Part shown: piece by piece, positions 9,977 to 18,627 of the stretch
Position numbering within the stretch: the stretch's first letter is position 1
Layout: each line of letters begins with the position of its first letter
From: Longitalea arenae
Lineage (GTDB): Bacteria > Bacteroidota > Bacteroidia > Chitinophagales > Chitinophagaceae
Length of the DNA: 64,000 bases
Assembly: GCF_016924755.1 (NCBI RefSeq)
Contig: NZ_JAFFJX010000002.1
Span: 744,001 to 808,000, forward strand
Direction: 5' to 3'
Notes under the pieces: model-generated
Seen by the model: only the letters and a program-made list of their open reading frames with translations
Told to the model about the DNA's origin: nothing
Databases searched by the model: none
Translations under genes and position numbers: made by a program

Positions 9977-10383
9977 CATAATATACCGTTATAATAGACC
10001 TTTTTTCACTTATGGCAACATTTTGATACCCTATTTTAGACGCCATGATACCCTCCCAATAATCAGAAGCTGCTAATTTCACACCGTCAAAAATGCTTGT
10101 CATCTGAGTGAAAAAATGATCGCTATGCGGTTTATACGATTTGCTTTGTGTTTTTCCTTGCTGTGTTCGAATGGTCTTTCGGCAATCTTTATATTTATCG
10201 CAGAGAAAAGTGTCATTATTAAGCGGACGCATATGATTCATTACTGGAAACCAAATGACCGTTTGACCAGGTACAATATTATTTTCCGGAGCTTGATTGT
10301 TCAATAAGCCACTTGTCCGGTAACGAATTATAAGGGTAATCCCTACATTTTTGGGAGGTACAGGAAACTAAGGATCAAAATGT

Positions 10384-10445
10384 TCTGAAAACAGACCGCC
10401 CGGTTGCAAACCGTTTTGGATTACGGGGGCGGTTTTGTTTTCAGA
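10384..10445. other. Nested stem-loop structure, possible ncRNA or bidirectional terminator
   Basis: TCTGAAAACAGACCGCC (10384-10400) pairs with GGCGGTTTTGTTTTCAGA (10428-10445), leaving only a one-base bulge and one mismatch. Inside it, CGGTT-GCA-AACCG (10401-10413) forms a second small hairpin. On the + strand the right arm is T-rich. It is about 400 bp beyond the hybrid regulator's stop, so it could end that transcript or belong to a small RNA. Confidence 0.45.
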
Positions 10446-10711
10446 CGAATGAGAATTATCTTCCATGCAAAATTGACCACTGTTTTAAATGATATCACCT
10501 TCTGGTCGGGCGAACCAGGTACAGCAGGTAGTTATAAAGGCAACTGCCAACAACAGCTTTGCCATTAAAAAGCCGGCGACTGCTAAAAAGCGTTGATCAA
10601 AAAAAATGCTAATCCTACAGATACCAGTAGCAACATCATTCGCGTTACTATGAGGAAGGGTGAAACCGTAGAATTAATTTTTTGATATGTAGGTTTATGT
10701 GAAGAAAGAGA

Positions 10712-10741
10712 GGCATCCCGCTTACGCGGGGTGCCTTTTTT
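10712..10741 (+). terminator. Rho-independent terminator-like hairpin
   Basis: GGCATCCCGC (10712-10721), a TTAC loop and GCGGGGTGCC (10726-10735) form a 10-bp stem with one G-T pair, followed by six T. No gene ends just upstream on the + strand, which suggests a short non-coding transcript or a very long 3' leader. Confidence 0.6.
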
Positions 10742-11208
10742 ACATGTATTGCTATTCGTAATTTCCTGGTGCAAAAATTCCTATCTCTAAGGCCCGTACC
10801 ATCGTAATCATTGAAGGCGATCCCTCCCTTGTTAATCGTTAAAACACGATCTTTCATGGCGTACAACTGCAATAAGAGGCGCTTGTTCCATGGGGTATGT
10901 TCACCCTGTCTTTGTATCGTTTACCATTGACCAATGACCATTGACGTAAATTGACAGTAATCAATAAATTATTAATTGATTTAATTCAAATAATTATCGT
11001 AATTTCAACCAGTCCAACAGGTTACAGGGCTATATCTTTCTAAGATTCTGTTAAGTACACCCGATTTTTGAGGTTCCTGAATAGACTGGCTCAGGTTGAT
11101 GTATAATAAACATTTATCGGCCTGAAAAATGAACAGGTTAGGTCTGCCGTAGCAATTTTTCCATCTGCAGCTATTTACCGGTGTAATGCTGCATAATCGC
11201 ATATTGCT

Positions 11209-14200
11209 ATGAAATTTATCCAAACGCTGTCGATCAGGAACAAACTGCTTATAGTATCCCTCGTTCCCCTGGCCGCCTTGTTGTATTTTTTGGGTGTTGA
11301 TGTCATGGATAAGTTCTCCAAACGGAAGAATATAAAGCACGTATATAATAATGTACTGGAAATTGAAAAGATCAGCGATATCATCAGCAGCCTGCAGGAT
11401 GAACGCGGGTTTTCCATCAGTTATTTGGCCAGTGGCGGAAAGGAAGATAAAAATGCGCTGCTTAATCAGCGCGTGCAAACCGACCGGGCAATAGCTGCCT
11501 ATAATAAACTCCTAGAAGAACAGCATAAGCGCAAGGAATTGACCATGTTGCAGAATATCGGCGATGTGCGTATTGCCGTTAACCAGTTAACAGCGGATGT
11601 TGACACCATGGCGAGGACTTATGCAATCATGAATGTTCTGCTGTTAGACGATGCAAATATTACCTACCGCAGTGCACAGGATATCGATATCAGGAACGGC
11701 ATTGAAACGCACCTTTATTTATTGAACACCAAGGGCTATTTAGGCCAGCTGCGAATGCGCCTGCACATTGCCCTGCTTGAAAAAGGGTTCAGTAAAGGCG
11801 AATATGCTGAATTTGCCAGGCTTAAAGGAAAATTTGAAAACCATTTTGACCGCTATTTTAAAAACGCATCGCCTGCCCATGTAGCTGCTTTTAATGAACG
11901 AATGAAAATTCCGGCGGTGGCGCTGACAAGAAAATGGATCGATTCGGTATTTAAATATCCGGAACTGGCCGGCACGATTTCGGTTAACGCCTGGCGTATT
12001 AATATTACCGCTTTTCTGAATGCATTAAATGAACTGGAAGACCTGTTGGTGAATGAGACCCGCAAACTGGTGGAAGAGAAACAGGCATTTTTAACGGCAT
12101 CGTTGATCAGCGGGATGATCATTGTAATACTTGTGATCGCAGGCATCGCTATCCTCCTGTATCTGGTTATCCATTCTATTTCCACTTCTTTATCGGTTAT
12201 TAAGAACGCTGCCGACCGTATTGCACTGGGGCAAATTGATCTTACCATTCCTGTTGATTCCAGAGATGAAATAGGCGATCTGGCAGTTTCATTCAATAAA
12301 CTGATCCAGGTTTCCAAAGAATACACAGTGATCGCTGATACCATTGCCAAAGGCGATTATACGCCCGAGATCAATATCCGGGGCGATGACGACATCTTGG
12401 GCAAAGCCCTCACTAACATGAAAGATAACCTGCTGAAGTTGTCGGCTGAAAACGAGATCCGTACCTGGGTGCTCACCGGCGCCAGCGAACTGAATGTTAT
12501 TTTACGGGGCGAAAAAGCGCTGCAAGACCTGGCCCAGCAGGTGATCAATATGATTACGGCTTATCTGAAAGCGCAGGTAGGCGCCATTTATGTGGTAGAA
12601 GACGATCAACTGCAACTGGTAGGCAGCTACGCTTTTTCGCATCGCAATGGGAATATGAATAAATTTCAGCTGGGGGAAGGATTGGTAGGGCAGGCCGCCC
12701 TGGAAAAAAAACCGATCATATTTGCTGACATTCCACCTGATTACATAAAAGTGAATTCAGGCCTGGGCCAGGCAGCGCCCCGTAATATCCTGGTATATCC
12801 ATTCCTGTACGACAGTTCTGTAAAAGGGGTGATCGAAATCGGCAGTGTGCGGGAGTTCACTGACCTGGATCTCCAGTTGCTGAAAATAGTGGCTGAAAGT
12901 ATTGGCATTGCCATCAATTCTTCGCAGGTAAGAACGAAACAAAAAGAATTGCTGGAAGAAACGCAGCGCCAGGCCGAAGAACTGGAAACCCAGCAGGAAG
13001 AGCTGAAACAAACCAATGAAGAGCTGCAGGAAAAGACCCAGTTGCTTGAGCGGTCACAAGCCGAATTGCGCGCCCAGCAGGAAGAGTTGCAGCAAACCAA
13101 TGAAGAACTGGAAGAAAAAGCCAATTTACTGGAAGAACAAAAAGAAAAACTGGAGCTGGCCAAGCTGGAAGTGGAAAGCAAGGCGCAGGAACTGGAGGCC
13201 ACCAGCAGATACAAATCGGAGTTCCTGGCCAATATGTCGCATGAACTGCGCACACCGCTTAACAGCATATTGATACTGGCCCAGCTCCTGGCCGAGAATA
13301 AGAACAAATCACTCACAGAGAAAGACATAGAGTTTGCCACCAATATTCATAATTCCGGTTCCGACCTGTTGAACCTCATCAATGAGATCCTCGACCTGTC
13401 GAAAGTGGAAGCCGGAAAGATAGAGATCGAAATAGAGGAAGTGCCGGTGACTGAGCTTACGCAAAGCCTGCATCAGATGTTCAGTGAAATAGCCCGGAAC
13501 AAGAATATCTATTTTACGATCAATTGCCGGGAGGATCAATTTTCTTCACCACTGCAAACCGACCGGCAACGCCTGGAACAAATATTACGCAACCTTCTTT
13601 CTAACGCGTTCAAATTCACCGACCGCGATGGGCAGGTTACAGTTAATATTGAAGTGCAGCGCCCGGATGTACGCCTGCGGAACGCCAAACTTCGCAGTCT
13701 GCCCGCAGTTGCCGCCTTCTCCGTTACAGATACGGGCATAGGCATTCCTGAGAGCAAGCAGGGTATCATTTTTGAAGCATTTCAGCAAGCCGACGGCTCA
13801 ACCAAGCGAAAGTTTGGCGGTACCGGCCTGGGCTTGTCAATAAGCCGGGAGCTGGCCGGCGCGTTAGGCGGAGAAATTCATCTGGCCAGTGAGGAAGGTA
13901 AAGGCAGCACCTTTACCCTCTATCTGCCACTGGCATTTGATGCCGCCAATGTTGTGAAGGGAGAAAAGAATATCGAGATCAGGAAGCCGGAGCCGAAAAA
14001 GGTTTTTCCGGTAGTTCCTCCCCATGTGCCATTAACCGAAAAGGAAGCTGAGGACGATCGCTATACCATCAAGGAAAATGATAAAACCATATTGATCATT
14101 GAAGATGATGTAGCGTTTTCACGGGTATTGCTGGACATTGCCCGGGAAAAAGGGTACAAAGGTATAATTGCGCATCAGGGTAATACGGGTTTAAGCCTGG

Positions 14201-15252
14201 CGCGCTATTATCGTCCTGATGCCATAATCCTGGATATGAAGCTGCCGGTGCTGGATGGCTCGGAAGTGTTGCGGTTGTTGAAAAACGATCCCGAATTGCG
14301 GCATATACCGGTACAGATCATCTCCGGGTACGATCGCCGGAAAGAAGGGCTTGAACTGGGTGCCTTTGATTTCCTGCGCAAACCCATTACCCACGAGGCC
14401 GTAAAAGGGGCCTTTGATCGTATAGAAGATTTTATGAACCGTAAGCTGAAGAAGCTGCTGGTAGTAGAAGATAACCCCCAGCAGAATAAAGCCATCAGGG
14501 AACTCATCGGCAATGGCGACATAAAATCTTTTGCAGCCTACACCGGCCAGGAGGCATACAATATGTTGCAGGACGAGCGGTTCGACTGCATCATAATCGA
14601 TCTGGGACTGCCCGATATGAGCGGCTTTGAGCTGATGGAAAAGATCAAGGAGCGCGAAGACCTGAACCGCATTCCGATCATTGTATATACCGGCCGGGAT
14701 ATGAACAAGGATGAAGCCCGCCAACTGGAAAAGCTGGCGAATACCGTCGTATTGAAAACCTCCAATTCAAAAGAACGGTTGTTAGATGAAACAGCGCTGT
14801 TCCTGCACCGGGTTGAATCGAAGTTGCCGAAGGAGAAGCAGCAGATCATCCGCAAACTCCACCGTACGGAAGAGATCCTTAGAAATAAAAAAGCGCTTAT
14901 TGTTGATGATGATATGCGCAATATTTATTCCCTGACCAATGTGCTGGAGGAAGAAGGGATGAAATGTTATGTAGCGGAAAATGGCCGGGTAGCCATCGAG
15001 ATGTTACAAAAGCATCCCGACGTTGACATCGTTCTTATGGATATCATGATGCCCGAAATGGATGGTTACGAAGCCACGGCCGCTATCCGTAAAATGAATG
15101 CATTTAATAAACTGCCCATCATTGCGCTAACGGCGAAAGCGATGAAAGGTGACCGGGAAAAATGCCTCGAAGCGGGCATGAGCGATTATGTTTCAAAACC
15201 GGTGAATATAGACCAGTTGCTGTCGCTGATGCGTGTATGGCTCTATCGATAA
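11209..15252 (+). CDS. NIT-HAMP-GAF hybrid sensor histidine kinase with three receiver domains
   Basis: The protein is 1347 aa. The first membrane span is at about 13-30. The extracytoplasmic domain carries the NIT (nitrate/nitrite-sensor-like) hallmark LQDERGFSISYLASG, and a second span lies at about 298-325. HAMP, GAF (about 420-570) and a long Glu/Gln-repeat coiled coil (about 575-665) follow. HisKA has H678 in SHELRTPLN; HATPase_c has GIGIP and GTGLGLSISREL. RECs begin near 957, 1080 and 1228. It is a paralogue of the kinase at 75-3665 from HAMP onward but has a different sensor. It heads a six-gene operon with CheR 12 bp downstream. The NIT call is from motif recognition; the ligand is not shown. 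Confidence 0.95.
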   Translation: MKFIQTLSIRNKLLIVSLVPLAALLYFLGVDVMDKFSKRKNIKHVYNNVLEIEKISDIISSLQDERGFSISYLASGGKEDKNALLNQRVQTDRAIAAYNKLLEEQHKRKELTMLQNIGDVRIAVNQLTADVDTMARTYAIMNVLLLDDANITYRSAQDIDIRNGIETHLYLLNTKGYLGQLRMRLHIALLEKGFSKGEYAEFARLKGKFENHFDRYFKNASPAHVAAFNERMKIPAVALTRKWIDSVFKYPELAGTISVNAWRINITAFLNALNELEDLLVNETRKLVEEKQAFLTASLISGMIIVILVIAGIAILLYLVIHSISTSLSVIKNAADRIALGQIDLTIPVDSRDEIGDLAVSFNKLIQVSKEYTVIADTIAKGDYTPEINIRGDDDILGKALTNMKDNLLKLSAENEIRTWVLTGASELNVILRGEKALQDLAQQVINMITAYLKAQVGAIYVVEDDQLQLVGSYAFSHRNGNMNKFQLGEGLVGQAALEKKPIIFADIPPDYIKVNSGLGQAAPRNILVYPFLYDSSVKGVIEIGSVREFTDLDLQLLKIVAESIGIAINSSQVRTKQKELLEETQRQAEELETQQEELKQTNEELQEKTQLLERSQAELRAQQEELQQTNEELEEKANLLEEQKEKLELAKLEVESKAQELEATSRYKSEFLANMSHELRTPLNSILILAQLLAENKNKSLTEKDIEFATNIHNSGSDLLNLINEILDLSKVEAGKIEIEIEEVPVTELTQSLHQMFSEIARNKNIYFTINCREDQFSSPLQTDRQRLEQILRNLLSNAFKFTDRDGQVTVNIEVQRPDVRLRNAKLRSLPAVAAFSVTDTGIGIPESKQGIIFEAFQQADGSTKRKFGGTGLGLSISRELAGALGGEIHLASEEGKGSTFTLYLPLAFDAANVVKGEKNIEIRKPEPKKVFPVVPPHVPLTEKEAEDDRYTIKENDKTILIIEDDVAFSRVLLDIAREKGYKGIIAHQGNTGLSLARYYRPDAIILDMKLPVLDGSEVLRLLKNDPELRHIPVQIISGYDRRKEGLELGAFDFLRKPITHEAVKGAFDRIEDFMNRKLKKLLVVEDNPQQNKAIRELIGNGDIKSFAAYTGQEAYNMLQDERFDCIIIDLGLPDMSGFELMEKIKEREDLNRIPIIVYTGRDMNKDEARQLEKLANTVVLKTSNSKERLLDETALFLHRVESKLPKEKQQIIRKLHRTEEILRNKKALIVDDDMRNIYSLTNVLEEEGMKCYVAENGRVAIEMLQKHPDVDIVLMDIMMPEMDGYEATAAIRKMNAFNKLPIIALTAKAMKGDREKCLEAGMSDYVSKPVNIDQLLSLMRVWLYR

Positions 15253-15264
15253 AAAGTTTTGTGA

Positions 15265-16077
15265 ATGATTGCCAATGAAGAATACAGGCAGTTCCTGGAA
15301 TCTGTCCGTTTTGTATATGGATACGATTTTACTGAGTATGCAGAAGCATCGGTGATCCGGCGAATACGGAGTTTCATGGAAGCCAATCAGATCCCCTCGC
15401 TTAAAGACCTGGGCAAAATGGTGATGAAAGATGAAACGGCATTTGAACATTTTATCCAGGAGATCACGGTGAATGTGACCGAGATGTTCCGTGATCCGCT
15501 TTTTTACAAAAGCCTGCGTAAAAATGTGATCAGCCGGTTGGCGACCTATCCTTTTATCAAAGTATGGATCGCCGGTTGTTCAACCGGTGAGGAAGTATAC
15601 TCCATGGCCATTCTGTTCCGGGAAGAAGGTTTGTTGGAAAGAACGGTGATCTATGCCACCGATATAAACCAGGATGCCCTGCAAAAAGCAAAAGAAGGGA
15701 TCTCTGCTATTACGAACATGAAGAATTATACCGAAAATTATCTGAAAGCCGGAGGAAAGAACTCCTTCAGTGATTACTATAAGGCTAAATACAACTCGGT
15801 GCTGTGGGATAAGAGCCTTCGGCAGAATATTGTTTTTTCGGTACATAACCTGGCCATGGATAAATCGTTCAACGAATTTCAATTGATCCTGTGCCGGAAT
15901 GTGCTCATATATTTTAACCAATCCTTGCAAAGTAAAGTAATCAGCCTGTTCTATGAAAGTTTATGCCCTTTTGGTTTCCTGGGCTTGGGTAACAAAGAGT
16001 CGTTATTGTTTGCTGAAAAACAAAAGTGCTTCGAGGAGATAGATAGGAAAGAAAAAATTTTTATGAAAACGAAATAA
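15265..16077 (+). CDS. cheR: CheR-type protein-glutamate O-methyltransferase
   Basis: The 270-aa protein has the full CheR layout. The N-terminal helical domain (1-70) ends in LTVNVTEMFRD-like sequence (VNVTEMFRD at 69-77), the SAM-binding loop is GCSTGEE (104-110), and the signature CRNVLIYF is in the C-terminal third. CheR methylates Glu side chains of signalling helices using S-adenosylmethionine. It lies 12 bp after the hybrid kinase and 15 bp before CheB. No methyl-accepting chemoreceptor is encoded here, so the substrate may be a coiled coil of the hybrid kinases (inference). Confidence 0.95.
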   Translation: MIANEEYRQFLESVRFVYGYDFTEYAEASVIRRIRSFMEANQIPSLKDLGKMVMKDETAFEHFIQEITVNVTEMFRDPLFYKSLRKNVISRLATYPFIKVWIAGCSTGEEVYSMAILFREEGLLERTVIYATDINQDALQKAKEGISAITNMKNYTENYLKAGGKNSFSDYYKAKYNSVLWDKSLRQNIVFSVHNLAMDKSFNEFQLILCRNVLIYFNQSLQSKVISLFYESLCPFGFLGLGNKESLLFAEKQKCFEEIDRKEKIFMKTK

Positions 16078-16092
16078 CCCGGGAAACCAGCC

Positions 16093-16674
16093 ATGCAGTT
16101 AAGAAATGCGTATGATGCGATTGTTATCGGCGCTTCAGCAGGAGGACTATATGCCATGATCGAGATCCTGCGCGATTTGCCGGCCGGTTTTCCTTTACCG
16201 ATAATAGTGGTGCAGCACCGGTCGAAAGATGAGCGCGCTTTACTGGAAGAAGTATTACAGCAGAAAAGTAAAATACGTATAAAACAGGCCGATGAAAAGG
16301 AACTGATCGAGCCCGGTACGGTATACTTTGCACCGCCTGATTATCATTTGCTTATTGAAGGGGACGGCAGTTTTTCCTTAAGCTTTGATGCGCCGGTAAA
16401 TTTCAGCCGCCCTTCGATCGATGTGCTGTTTGAAACGGCAGCAGAAGTATATAAAGAAGGCCTTCTTGGAATTATACTAACCGGCGCCAATAAAGACGGC
16501 GCCAGGGGCATACAAAAGATCTCTCAGGCAGGTGGCACAACCATTGCCCAGTTACCTGAAACAGCTGATTACCCGGCGATGCCGAGAGCCGCCATAAATA
16601 CCGGGTACGTTCAGCATATTTTAACACCGGTCGAAATAGGGGAATTTTTGCTCATAGTTGAAAAACGAAAATAA
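16093..16674 (+). CDS. cheB: CheB-type methylesterase lacking a receiver domain
   Basis: The 193-aa protein is the catalytic domain alone: S15 in IGASAGG, H42 in VQHRSKD and D135 in GANKDGARG match the Ser-His-Asp triad. It would hydrolyse the glutamyl methyl esters made by CheR. Classical CheB has an N-terminal REC that controls activity; that domain is missing here, although stand-alone and fused RECs surround it. Its stop overlaps the next gene's ATG by one base (TAATG), implying translational coupling. Confidence 0.94.
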   Translation: MQLRNAYDAIVIGASAGGLYAMIEILRDLPAGFPLPIIVVQHRSKDERALLEEVLQQKSKIRIKQADEKELIEPGTVYFAPPDYHLLIEGDGSFSLSFDAPVNFSRPSIDVLFETAAEVYKEGLLGIILTGANKDGARGIQKISQAGGTTIAQLPETADYPAMPRAAINTGYVQHILTPVEIGEFLLIVEKRK

Positions 16675-18176
16675 TGGTGAAACAGGCACAAGACCACATT
16701 CTAATTGTAGATGATAAGATCAATAATATCTATGCTCTTGAACAGATCCTGGGCCGGCCGGGCCGTAAGCTCATCAGCGCTACCAATGGTAATGACGCCC
16801 TGAAAATAGCGCTTAACCAGGAAATTGACCTGATCCTGCTCGATGTACAGATGCCCGGGATGGATGGTTTTGAAGTGGCCCAGATCCTTAAATCCAATAA
16901 GCGCACGAGCGAAACCCCGATCATTTTTGTTACCGCCGAAAAAAAAGATCACAAGTTCGTAATGAAGGGATTTGAAGAAGGGGCGATCGATTACCTGTAT
17001 AAACCCCTCAATCCCGATATCACAGAAGCGAAGGTTTCGGTACTGCTGCAGCTGCACCGCCAGCAGCGGGAGCTGAAAGAAAAGAACCAGGCGCTCGAAA
17101 ATTACGCCCTGCTGATCAACAATTCTGCCGATCTTATTTGTATAATCAATAGCGGCTCCTTTCGATTTGAAGAGGTGAATGAAGCCGTGTATTCACTCCT
17201 GGGTTACACGCCGCAGGAGCTGAAAGGTTCTTCCCTGCTCGATTATTTGTCGGAGGAAGGCCAGGAAAGGATCAGATTATTAGCCAAAGAGTACCAGCCG
17301 ATTTTCTCATTCGAAGTGCTGATGTTTACAAAGGACGGCGAACACCGGTTTTTCAGCTGGAATATTGTGCATAAGGATAATCTGTGGTTTGCCAATGGCC
17401 GTGATATCACCCGGCAAAAAAAGGCTGATTTCGAAATTAAGCAATTGAATGTAACCCTCGAAAGGAATATAGCCCAGTTACAATTGACCAATAAAGAGTT
17501 GGAATCATTTTCTTATTCGGTATCACACGACCTGCGGGCGCCGCTGCGCAGCATCAATGGCTATGCCCAAATGATCCAGGAAGACCATGCCCATGAATTC
17601 GGCGAGGAGGCGCAACGCATGTTGAATGTGATCAGGAACAATGCCAAAAAAATGGGCACGCTCATCGATGACCTGCTGTCTTTTTCAAGAATGGGCCGTA
17701 AAGAGATTACCCGCGTGACCATTGATTTTAACAAGCTGTTGGAGCCAATTATCGCCGACCTGAAGCAAAACGCACCTGCGGGCACGAAAATTACAATACA
17801 TGCCCTGCATAATACGCAAGGCGATCCTGCGCTGCTGTCGCAGGTGTTTATTAACCTGATATCCAATGCAATAAAATATTCTGCAAAAAAAGAGACACCA
17901 GTGGTTGAAATAGGTTCAAATGAAAAGGACGAGGAAATTGAATATTATGTAAAAGACAACGGGGCCGGATTTGATATGCAATATGCACACAAGTTATTCG
18001 GGGTATTTCAACGATTGCATGGTAATGATGAATTTGAAGGAACAGGGGTGGGACTGGCCATTGTACAGCGCATTGTCGTGAAACACGGGGGAAAAGTATG
18101 GGCGGAAGGAAAGCTGAATGAGGGAGCAACTTTCTATTTCTCATTACCAAAAACCAATAACCTCCTATATGATTGA
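16674..18176 (+). CDS. REC-PAS sensor histidine kinase
   Basis: The protein is 500 aa and soluble. REC (1-120) has D57 in LLDVQMPGMDG and KPLN. A PAS domain (about 135-255) with NSADLICIIN and LLGYTPQELKG follows. HisKA has H285 in SVSHDLRAPLRS, and HATPase_c has NAIKYS, DNGAGFD and GTGVGLAIVQRI. The H-box places it with phytochrome-like kinases. It starts on the last base of cheB and overlaps the following REC gene by 8 bp, so the expression of the three is tightly linked. A phosphorylated receiver may gate kinase output. Confidence 0.95.
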   Translation: MVKQAQDHILIVDDKINNIYALEQILGRPGRKLISATNGNDALKIALNQEIDLILLDVQMPGMDGFEVAQILKSNKRTSETPIIFVTAEKKDHKFVMKGFEEGAIDYLYKPLNPDITEAKVSVLLQLHRQQRELKEKNQALENYALLINNSADLICIINSGSFRFEEVNEAVYSLLGYTPQELKGSSLLDYLSEEGQERIRLLAKEYQPIFSFEVLMFTKDGEHRFFSWNIVHKDNLWFANGRDITRQKKADFEIKQLNVTLERNIAQLQLTNKELESFSYSVSHDLRAPLRSINGYAQMIQEDHAHEFGEEAQRMLNVIRNNAKKMGTLIDDLLSFSRMGRKEITRVTIDFNKLLEPIIADLKQNAPAGTKITIHALHNTQGDPALLSQVFINLISNAIKYSAKKETPVVEIGSNEKDEEIEYYVKDNGAGFDMQYAHKLFGVFQRLHGNDEFEGTGVGLAIVQRIVVKHGGKVWAEGKLNEGATFYFSLPKTNNLLYD

Positions 18177-18624
18177 AAGTTTAAACTGTGCTAAAGTGGA
18201 GATAGTGCTGTGTGAAGATAATGCTGACGATGCAGAGCTGACGATCCGGGCCCTTTCAAAACAAGGATTGGCCAACTCTCTTATCCATTTGAAAGATGGC
18301 GAGGAATTACTGCATTTCATTTATGGAACCGGGCCTTACAATGGCAGAAATGTAGCCCTGCAGCCCAGGTTGATCATCCTCGACCTCAAAATGCCGAAAG
18401 TAGATGGACTGGAAGTTGTGCGAAAACTGAAAGCAGATAAAAGCACCAGTATGATACCCCTGGTGTTGCTTACCTCATCAAAAGAAGAGAAAGACATTAT
18501 GGAAAGTTATTCGCTTGGGGTAAACAGCTATATAGTTAAACCGATGGAATTTGAAGGATATGTAAAGGCAGTTAGTACCATGGGCCTTTACTGGTTAATA
18601 TTAAATCAACCCTATCAATCGTAA
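18169..18624 (+). CDS. Single-domain response regulator (Rcp1-like)
   Basis: I start this 151-aa protein at the ATG 18169, giving an 8-bp overlap with the kinase. An upstream in-frame start at 18118 would add residues encoded within the kinase tail and lies before the conserved domain. It is a stand-alone REC: E16-D17 in LCEDNADD, D72 in LDLKMPKVDG, TSS, and KPMEF. The insertion between the first strand and the phospho-Asp resembles phytochrome-partner regulators such as Rcp1. It is probably phosphorylated by the kinase just upstream. Confidence 0.92.
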   Translation: MIESLNCAKVEIVLCEDNADDAELTIRALSKQGLANSLIHLKDGEELLHFIYGTGPYNGRNVALQPRLIILDLKMPKVDGLEVVRKLKADKSTSMIPLVLLTSSKEEKDIMESYSLGVNSYIVKPMEFEGYVKAVSTMGLYWLILNQPYQS

Positions 18625-18627
18625 TTT

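Larger units (their letters stand above)
9977..11208. other. 1.2-kb region without a convincing gene
   Basis: The stretch between two large rightward signalling genes has only short open frames that lack family-like sequence or a plausible start. It contains a long imperfect inverted repeat at 10384-10445, a terminator-like hairpin at 10712-10741, and a CCATTGAC microrepeat at 10924-10945. The promoter of the 11209 operon should lie in its last few hundred bases. Small RNAs are possible but unproven. Confidence 0.55.

Noticed and set aside
9912-10304. 130-codon leftward open frame
   Set aside because: It overlaps the AraC domain end of the hybrid regulator, has no recognisable motif and an unlikely amino-acid mix; probably chance.
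10116-10307. 63-codon frame with a signal-peptide-like start
   Set aside because: The hydrophobic start comes from T-rich sequence. The rest has no plausible mature protein and no supporting context.
10583-10774. 63-codon leftward frame ending in a hydrophobic segment
   Set aside because: The terminator-like hairpin 10712-10741 lies in its first codons and only the last 18 residues look membrane-like; too weak to call a gene.
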